The notes beneath the pieces were generated by a model, which was not told the DNA's origin, did no database searches, and was given only the letters and a program-made list of their open reading frames with translations. The position numbers were made by a program, and so were the translations under genes. Below, piece by piece: positions 58,465 to 64,000 of a stretch of DNA of 64,000 nt. The stretch's first letter is position 1, and the number at the start of each line of letters is the position of its first letter. This DNA comes from Arenicola marina (Eukaryota > Annelida > Polychaeta > Arenicolidae), in NCBI GenBank assembly GCA_964019135.1, contig OZ025255.1:39896811-39960810 (forward strand), read 5' to 3'.

Positions 58465-58980
58465 ACTAGCTTGAAGCTAGCTAGAAAGCAGTTTGGCGCT
58501 GAAGAGAGGTAATATGGATATGATTATTCACTAGTACTATTATAAATATATTGGTTTCAATTCATACTCAATGAATCCTTCAAATGACACCTGGTTAACA
58601 GAAACACAATCATTTAATTTGTCTGCCTCTGATTTCTAACTTCACGCCGCTTCCCTAGCAACTCCAAATTATCATCAATTATCGGTCATAATTAATTTCA
58701 TATATTTTGGGATTAACGCCATAAATGTTTATTCAGAGTAAAAATTACCTTTGCTTGTTCTTTGGGAAACGAAAAAATGATAGTTCGGGTTGCTGTTTTT
58801 TGTTGTTGCTGCAGCCAAAACGCTAAACAATAGGTTGAATAGCAGCAGCCAGTCGTTTCACCCGATATTGTTCTGACAGCGGGCATCTAACTCCATCCGC
58901 TTGGCGGTGCTGCAGTCGCGCGATAACCATTGCGCCCGCTGAGTGTGGCGTCTTATCATAGCAAGGTCTTTGCTGCAACT

Positions 58981-60139
58981 GCGTGACTCGCATTCATTGT
59001 AGTCAACGTTTTAGTGTTGGGAACCGGCCGGCTGCGCAGTTTGTGCGTGAAAAATCGAGTGGATGTGAAAATATTTTTTGTTTGCTTTGGTCCAGGCATG
59101 GATAACTATAAAATCATAATATAATTAAACATAAGACATCTATCTCTTCATAATGCATGTGGTCCGTTCGATGAGACTGTTGGAAGCGTTGTATTTTGAG
59201 CCAAATCATCGATGTTTACAGTTCTACGACAAACGGAGCACCATTGTCCTCACCTGCTCAGTCCATATAAGGAGCGTTGTTACGTAACCATAGATACCGC
59301 GCACAGAAACGCGCGTCATGATGAATATTACGTCATACGACATGGAAAACCCCGCGCAGCACGTTATATCGCCTGACACTGACAGTCACTCATGAGACAA
59401 CCGCATTCTGGTTTATCAACTGCCTAACCTCTCATACATTACATAAATCCACTCGGATGGTTATAATTCGGATATGCACATAACTTCAGTGGTTATTTGT
59501 GCTTCCAAGGACAGCTTTAGCCGATCTTGTGTTTGAGGCGAGTGAAGACAAACAACCGGAAGGTAGGCAGCATGTACAGGCCGTTGACGCTAGGCATTGA
59601 CGTAGAGCATAGATATCCCTGTCTCGTGGGGTCTCGATAAGATCAAAGCTTGTCTCGAGTAAGATCTCCAACTCGCGCGTCTGCATATGGCCGAAATGCT
59701 ACAAACGAGTTGTGGCGCCGCCCTAGCGGTGGGGATGCTACATTACAGTCGGATAACTGATACGCGCTGGTACCAGACGAGCGAAAGACACGTAACAAAC
59801 ATGTTAAGCTTAACTTATTGATCGAGAATTAAATTACCTCCATAATATTGACAAAAACATACATTCTACCCCTCTAGTTTCCCTTATTGAAAGTTATCAA
59901 GTCTGATGTCAACAGTTAAATGTAGGCAAACGAACCCACGGCCGCGGGGCAGACATGTCATGTTGTGTGTATTCTGACTTTAGTCCTAGGCTTAGATCTG
60001 ACTTAGACCTATAGTAGTTATAATCACAAATTAGGGTCGAGGATCTCTTTAAAATCGTGACAACCGTGAGAAGGACCACCTTTTTTCAGAGAAAATAGCA
60101 GGTTTTCCGACAAATAAAGGTAAAAAAAACTGTGTTCCC
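58981..60139. other. No recognisable gene
   Basis: ORFs are short and lack domains. I looked for the missing N-terminal exon of the arrestin-like gene here and did not recognise one. Confidence 0.5.
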
Positions 60140-60212
60140 CTTCGTCGGGAATTGAACGCACAACCTTGCGATCAAAAGACGAACGTCTTACCAACTGCGC
60201 CAAAGCTGTGGG
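60140..60212 (-). pseudogene. tRNA-like sequence (SINE head or tRNA pseudogene)
   Basis: On the minus strand TTTGGCGCAGTTGGTAAGAC resembles an A box and GCGTTCAATTCCC a B box, with a CTTTTGA loop that would give anticodon UUU. The anticodon and T stems contain mismatches and no acceptor stem pairs, so it is not a functional tRNA. A second half-tRNA-like stretch (GGTCGGTGGTTCGAGCC, + strand) lies at about 60,420, beyond a purine-rich tract. A tRNA-derived SINE is the best explanation. Confidence 0.5.
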
Positions 60213-60599
60213 ACAATCGTCTGTGTTAGGGGGGGGGGAGGAAAAGAAGGAGGGGAAGAAAAAAAAAGAGAAAAAGGAAGAAGGGAGGGGGAAAAGGGAG
60301 GGGGAGAGGGAGAGAGGGTCAAACGCAGCCAGATGCAATGGCAAGAACCTCTTTAGTGACACAATTTCGTTAATTTGTTAAAGCAATACGGTATTTGTCG
60401 AATTTTGCCTTCTAACCCAAAGGTCGGTGGTTCGAGCCTAACTCGGGCCGATTTGTTTTTCTGTTTTTTTTCGTATTTTTTCACGTTTATATGTAATAAA
60501 AGACGAAGGAAATTTACTAGTGTGCTGGTTAGGCGATGATTTTATTTTAGTTTTATGCGGGAGACAGATACACGAAAAGCAAATAACACATATGACACA

Positions 60600-61262
60600 C
60601 ATAACGTCTACTTGACAGCGTGACAACATGACTGACAGCGTGACAGCATGACAGATAGCGTGACAGCATGACAGATAGCGTGACAGCATGACAGATAGCG
60701 TGACAGCATGACAGACAGCGTGACAACAGCAGGGACGTCAGCAGCGGCAACGCCACCAGCACGGACGCCATATCGGTCACTTGACAGACAGCGTGACAGC
60801 ATGACAGCGTGACAGCATGACAACATTAGACAGCGTGACAGCATGACAGACAGCGTGACAGCATGACAGACAACGTGACAACAGCAGGGACGCCAGCAGC
60901 GGTAACGCCACCAGCATGGACGCCACCAGCAGGGACGCCACAGGCACGGACGCCAGCAGCAAGGACGCTGCCAGCGGGAACGCCACCAGCATGGGCGGCA
61001 TATCGGTCACTTGAGAGACAGCGTCTGTATGATAAGACAGCATGACAGCATGACAGACAGCGTGACAGCATGACAGACAGCGTGACAACAGCAGGGACGT
61101 CAGCAGCGGCAACGCCACCAGCACGGACGGAATACCGATCACTTGACAGACAGCATGACAGCAGACAGCGTGACAGCATGACAACATTAAAGACAGCGTG
61201 ACAGCATGACAGACAACGTGACAACAGCAGGGACGTCAGCAGCGGCAACGCCACCAGCACGG
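60600..61262. repeat. GACAGC / CCAGCAGGGACG minisatellite
   Basis: Two units alternate: a 20-bp unit GTGACAGCATGACAGACAGC (or ATAGC) repeated in runs, and a ~15-bp unit of the type GCCACCAGCACGGAC or GCCAGCAGCAGGGAC. Composite blocks (GACAGC runs, CAACAGCAGGGACGTCAGCA, then TATCGGTCACTTGACAGACA) recur three to four times, so there is a higher-order period of about 300 bp. Minus-strand ORFs rich in Cys/His/Leu/Ser are a consequence of the repeat. Confidence 0.9.
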
Positions 61263-61735
61263 ACCCCTATATTTTTTAACTCGCTTTCCACGTCAGCTAG
61301 GATCTTTGTGCTGTGACATAGATCTATTAGTCTATGGACCTACTATTATTTTTGCTTTTATTATGAGTATTTTTTATTGAGTATTGAGTGAATCCTATGA
61401 CCCGGACATTCTTTGCCTAATATCCCAGCTAACAAAAAGTGGTTTTTAAAATGTTTTTAAGACGTTATTTTTAAGTTGTGAAAACATTTTTGGAAAATCT
61501 TTTAAAAACATCAGTGGGGGGGGGGGGAGGGTAGCCCAGGTTGGGGTAGTACCCCCAAGTTAGGGAAGGAAAAGATGGTTAGTCTTCCTCAACCTGCGGC
61601 TGAGCTGCCCGAGCCTGCGGCACCTTGGCCTGAAAAAAAAGTCGAAGCAGAATATAAATATAATTATAATACATAAAATGATATATGTATACCTATTCAA
61701 GTCGCCTTCTACATGCATCAACAATATATAGTTCT
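61263..61735. other. Unassigned, with TCCCAGCTAAC MITE-like end
   Basis: At about 61,422 the stretch ATCCCAGCTAACAAAAAGTG begins a segment rich in AAAACATTTTT/TTTTTAAGACGTT words in both orientations, ending near a poly-G tract (about 61,515-61,527). The end motif matches that of the element at 16.3-16.6 kb. No gene. Confidence 0.5.
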
Positions 61736-62790
61736 CTAGGCGACAGAGGGGTGGGGGGGCAAGGGGAGGGTGGGGGAGGGAGTATATACATCTATAGGCG
61801 ACAGAGGGGTGGGGGGGCATGCAAGGGGGAGGGTGAGGGTAGGGAGTATATACATCTATAGGCGACAGAGGGGAGGGGCAAGGGGCAGGGTGGGGGGGAG
61901 AGAGTATATAGTTCTATAGGCGACAGAGGGAGTGGGAGAGGGGGGCAAGGGGGAGGGTGGGGGGAGGGAGTATATACATATATAGGCGACAGAGGGGGGG
62001 GCGAGGGCAGGGTAGGGGGAGGGAGCATATACATCGAAAGGCGACAGAAAGGTGGGGGCTGCGAGGAGAGGGTGGGGGGAGGGAGTATATACATCTATAA
62101 GCGACAGAGGGATGGGGGGCGAGGGGAGGGTGGGGGGAGGGGGTATATAGTTCTATAGGCGACAGAGGGGTGGGGGAGGGGGGCAAGGGTAGAGTGGGGG
62201 GAAGGAGTATATACATCTATAGGCGACAGAGGGGTGGGGGGGGCAAGGGGGATGGTGGGGGGAGGGAGTATATAGTTCTATAGGCGACATAGGGATGAGG
62301 GGGATGCGAGGGGAGGGTGTGGGGAGGGGGTATATAGTTCTATAGGCGACAGAGGGGGTGGGAGAGGGGGGCAAGGGGGAGGGTGGATGGAGGGAGTATA
62401 TACATTTATAGGCGACAGAGGGGTAGGGGGGGCAAGGGGAGGGCGGAGGAGGGAGTATATAGGTATATAGGCGACAGAGAGGTGGGGGAGGGGGCAAGGG
62501 GTAGAGTGGGGGGAGGGAGCATATACATCTAAAGGCGACAGAGGGCTGGGGGCTGCGAGGAGAGGGTGGGGGAGGGAGTATATACATCTATAAGCGACAG
62601 AGGGGTGGGGGGTGGGAGTACATAGTTCTATAGGCGACAGAGGGGTGGGGGGGCGAGGAGAAGATGGGGGGAGGGGGTATATAGTTCTATAGGCGACAGA
62701 GGGGTGGGGGAGGGGGGGAAAGGCGAGGGTGGTGGGAGGGAGTATATAGTTCTATAGGCGACAGAGGGGTGGGGGGCCAGGGGGTAGAGG
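61736..62790. repeat. G-rich minisatellite with GGCGACAGAGGGG units
   Basis: About 16 units of 55-70 bp, each TATATA(C/G)(A/T)TCTATAGGCGACAGAGG followed by a G-rich stretch such as GGGTGGGGGGGCAAGGGGAG and GGTGGGGGGAGGGAG. Unit length varies mostly in the G tracts. Minus-strand ORFs of 86-144 codons, rich in Pro, Ser and Leu, are repeat artefacts. Confidence 0.92.
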
Positions 62791-64000
62791 GCTGAAGGCG
62801 AGAGCTAGTCGATGGTGAGGAACTAAATGCGAAAGATAGAGACGGGCAGAGAACAGGCGGGGCAGGGGTGGGAGGGGGCGTCGCATGAAGGCAGCATGAA
62901 GGGGTGAGAAGCGATTACGGGTGATGACAGAGTGACACCAGGTGTCAGCGCACGGTGGGCTCTAGCGGTCCAGGGTATACATAGTTACATGCATGTGACC
63001 TACTTGCGCACGCATACCCATGTCTGTGAGGCCCGATATGCTGGACTCAATTCCCAAAACAAATATTTTATAGGCCTATGTAGTATAATTGAATAAGTTC
63101 AAATTCTAATTAGATTGGACATGTGTCACTAAATGATCCTTGGGAATGATATGTGCTACTGTTGCTTCTATGGCCACAAACAACGATCATGCTTCACAAG
63201 AAGACGGTGGCCCCGTTATTTGGCGTGCTCCACCGGCAACACAAGTCTCCCAGACATTGTTCAGTGCCGGATATCGGACGCCGCTGCATAGACATATATG
63301 CTAACAATATATTGCTGCAAAGTGCACATCTCATAAAATAACACAAGGAAAACTTACTCCATTATTGTTCACTCACCTTATTCAGTTACTTCTCCGCGAA
63401 ACGTCCAAAGGTCCGGTTCTTTCAAATTCCAATTGGCTTTTGCCGCCGATTAACACACGGAGATCAGATACGGTCCCAAGCTGTTCTGTCACCCAATAGC
63501 TTCTAAGCAAGTCATCACTTCCGTTGTACGTAGGTGATTGGCTGCGTTTTAGCGGCCCTTCCAGTCTTTCAAAGGGACTAGGGGATGGGGGGAGGGTTGA
63601 GTTCGCAGCAAGGCAAATCCGACGCGTCCAACAATGACATACGTTGTCATAGGGATATGCGATAATTCACGTCAACGCTTAGCAACCAAAATCATTGGAG
63701 ATAAAGACTGCAAGTGTAATATATAAATCGATATAATCCTTATAAATAAAAGTTTGCCCCCCCCCCCCCCCCCCCCCCCCCCGCCCTTCTGACTTTGCCT
63801 TCAGCCTTACAGGCTGAAAGTGTCGTTAAACCCAAATCAAACGACGTGAAAACTTGTGCACACAACCTTTGTTGAACTCCATGTTTTACCCGGGGATATA
63901 TTATGCTGACATATTTTATCTCATGAAAGGACCAATGTGGCAATAATTCTACCCCCCCCCACCCACCCCCACCCCCACCCCCTCCATGTATGTATTGATT
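62791..64000. other. No recognisable gene; C tracts at the right edge
   Basis: Contains the second copy of a ~70-bp repeat (63,488-63,559, like 5827-5897), a 26-base poly-C tract at about 63,757-63,782 and CCCACCCCCA repeats at about 63,951-63,982. No exon recognised. Confidence 0.5.

Larger units (their letters stand above)
55650..58980. mobile_element. Putative DNA transposon bounded by ~95-bp inverted repeats
   Basis: The stretch at about 55,650-55,752 (GCTGCAACCAAAGACC, then TTACTATGATAAGACACC and CGAGCGACAGTGGCG) is found inverted at about 58,891-58,980 (GGTGTCTTATCATAG-type and GGTCTTTGCTGCAAC words), roughly 80% identical by eye. Between them are a degenerate tandem array, a MITE and a short coiled-coil-like reading (minus strand, about 57,370-57,265, MSAAEIELAQRRAQMKIAQL). 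That reading resembles the C-terminal helix of transposon-encoded Myb-type proteins. No transposase was recognised. Target duplications could not be fixed. Confidence 0.5.

Noticed and set aside
59486..59686. Missing N-terminal arrestin exon
   Set aside because: The reading lacks the expected arrestin N-terminal strand pattern and has no matching splice donor phase.
60140..60212. Functional tRNA-Lys gene
   Set aside because: Box-like motifs are present but the anticodon and T stems have mismatches and no acceptor stem pairs.
60438..61260. Cys/His/Leu-rich minus-strand ORFs
   Set aside because: They are translations of the GACAGC repeat. The periodic CCHAV/LSR words are repeat-derived, not zinc fingers.
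61792..62587. Pro-rich minus-strand ORFs
   Set aside because: They are translations of the G-rich minisatellite and show no independent coding evidence.

Overview
The window is metazoan nuclear DNA, most likely from a marine invertebrate. Genes are split by GT-AG introns of 60 bp to 2 kb, coding density is low, long poly-C/poly-G and poly-A/T tracts are frequent, and DNA transposons, MITEs, minisatellites, an LTR retrotransposon and a LINE are densely layered. No sequence feature fixes the phylum. I see no operons, CRISPR arrays or prokaryotic features.

Layout. 1-0.6 kb is a GC-rich minisatellite. 3.7-7.1 kb holds the remains of a CACTA/EnSpm-like transposase, followed in the same orientation (7.4-10 kb) by a decayed multi-exon gene whose pieces resemble DUF4806-type proteins. 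10.5-16.3 kb is a large 75-bp-period minisatellite (about 77 units) with nested block duplications. 16.3-22.3 kb is gene-poor and carries MITE-like foldbacks and a LINE tail. 22,315-34,908 is a complete two-gene PIF/Harbinger transposon (element B). It is interrupted between its two genes by a second complete Harbinger of a different lineage (element A, 26,594-32,594). Each element has terminal inverted repeats (TIRs), a 3-bp target duplication, a Myb/SANT-like DNA-binding gene on the + strand and a DDE transposase on the - strand. B reads intact. A has one frameshift in each gene.

36,884-48,381 is a complete Gypsy-type LTR retrotransposon on the - strand. Its two 1604-bp LTRs differ at about three positions and it has a CTAT target duplication. 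It encodes gag (CCHC knuckle), a 1511-aa pol in the -1 frame (PR-RT-RNase H-IN), and a third long sense ORF in the env position. That third ORF encodes two C2H2-like fingers, a poly-Ser tract, a probable coiled coil and an Arg-rich tail. This is the most unusual gene in the window.

50.6-53.1 kb (-) holds the only clear host gene: five exons of an alpha-arrestin (ARRDC/TXNIP family) ending in two PPxY motifs. Its 5' exons were not found. A truncated LINE reverse transcriptase (54.3-55.5 kb) follows, then a 3.3-kb segment bounded by inverted repeats and carrying an internal MITE (55.6-59.0 kb), and finally GACAGC-type and G-rich minisatellites (60.6-62.8 kb).

The arrestin gene is a cellular trafficking adaptor. 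Almost everything else is mobile or repetitive DNA at different stages of decay: the Gypsy element very young, the Harbingers fairly young, the CACTA and LINE copies old.
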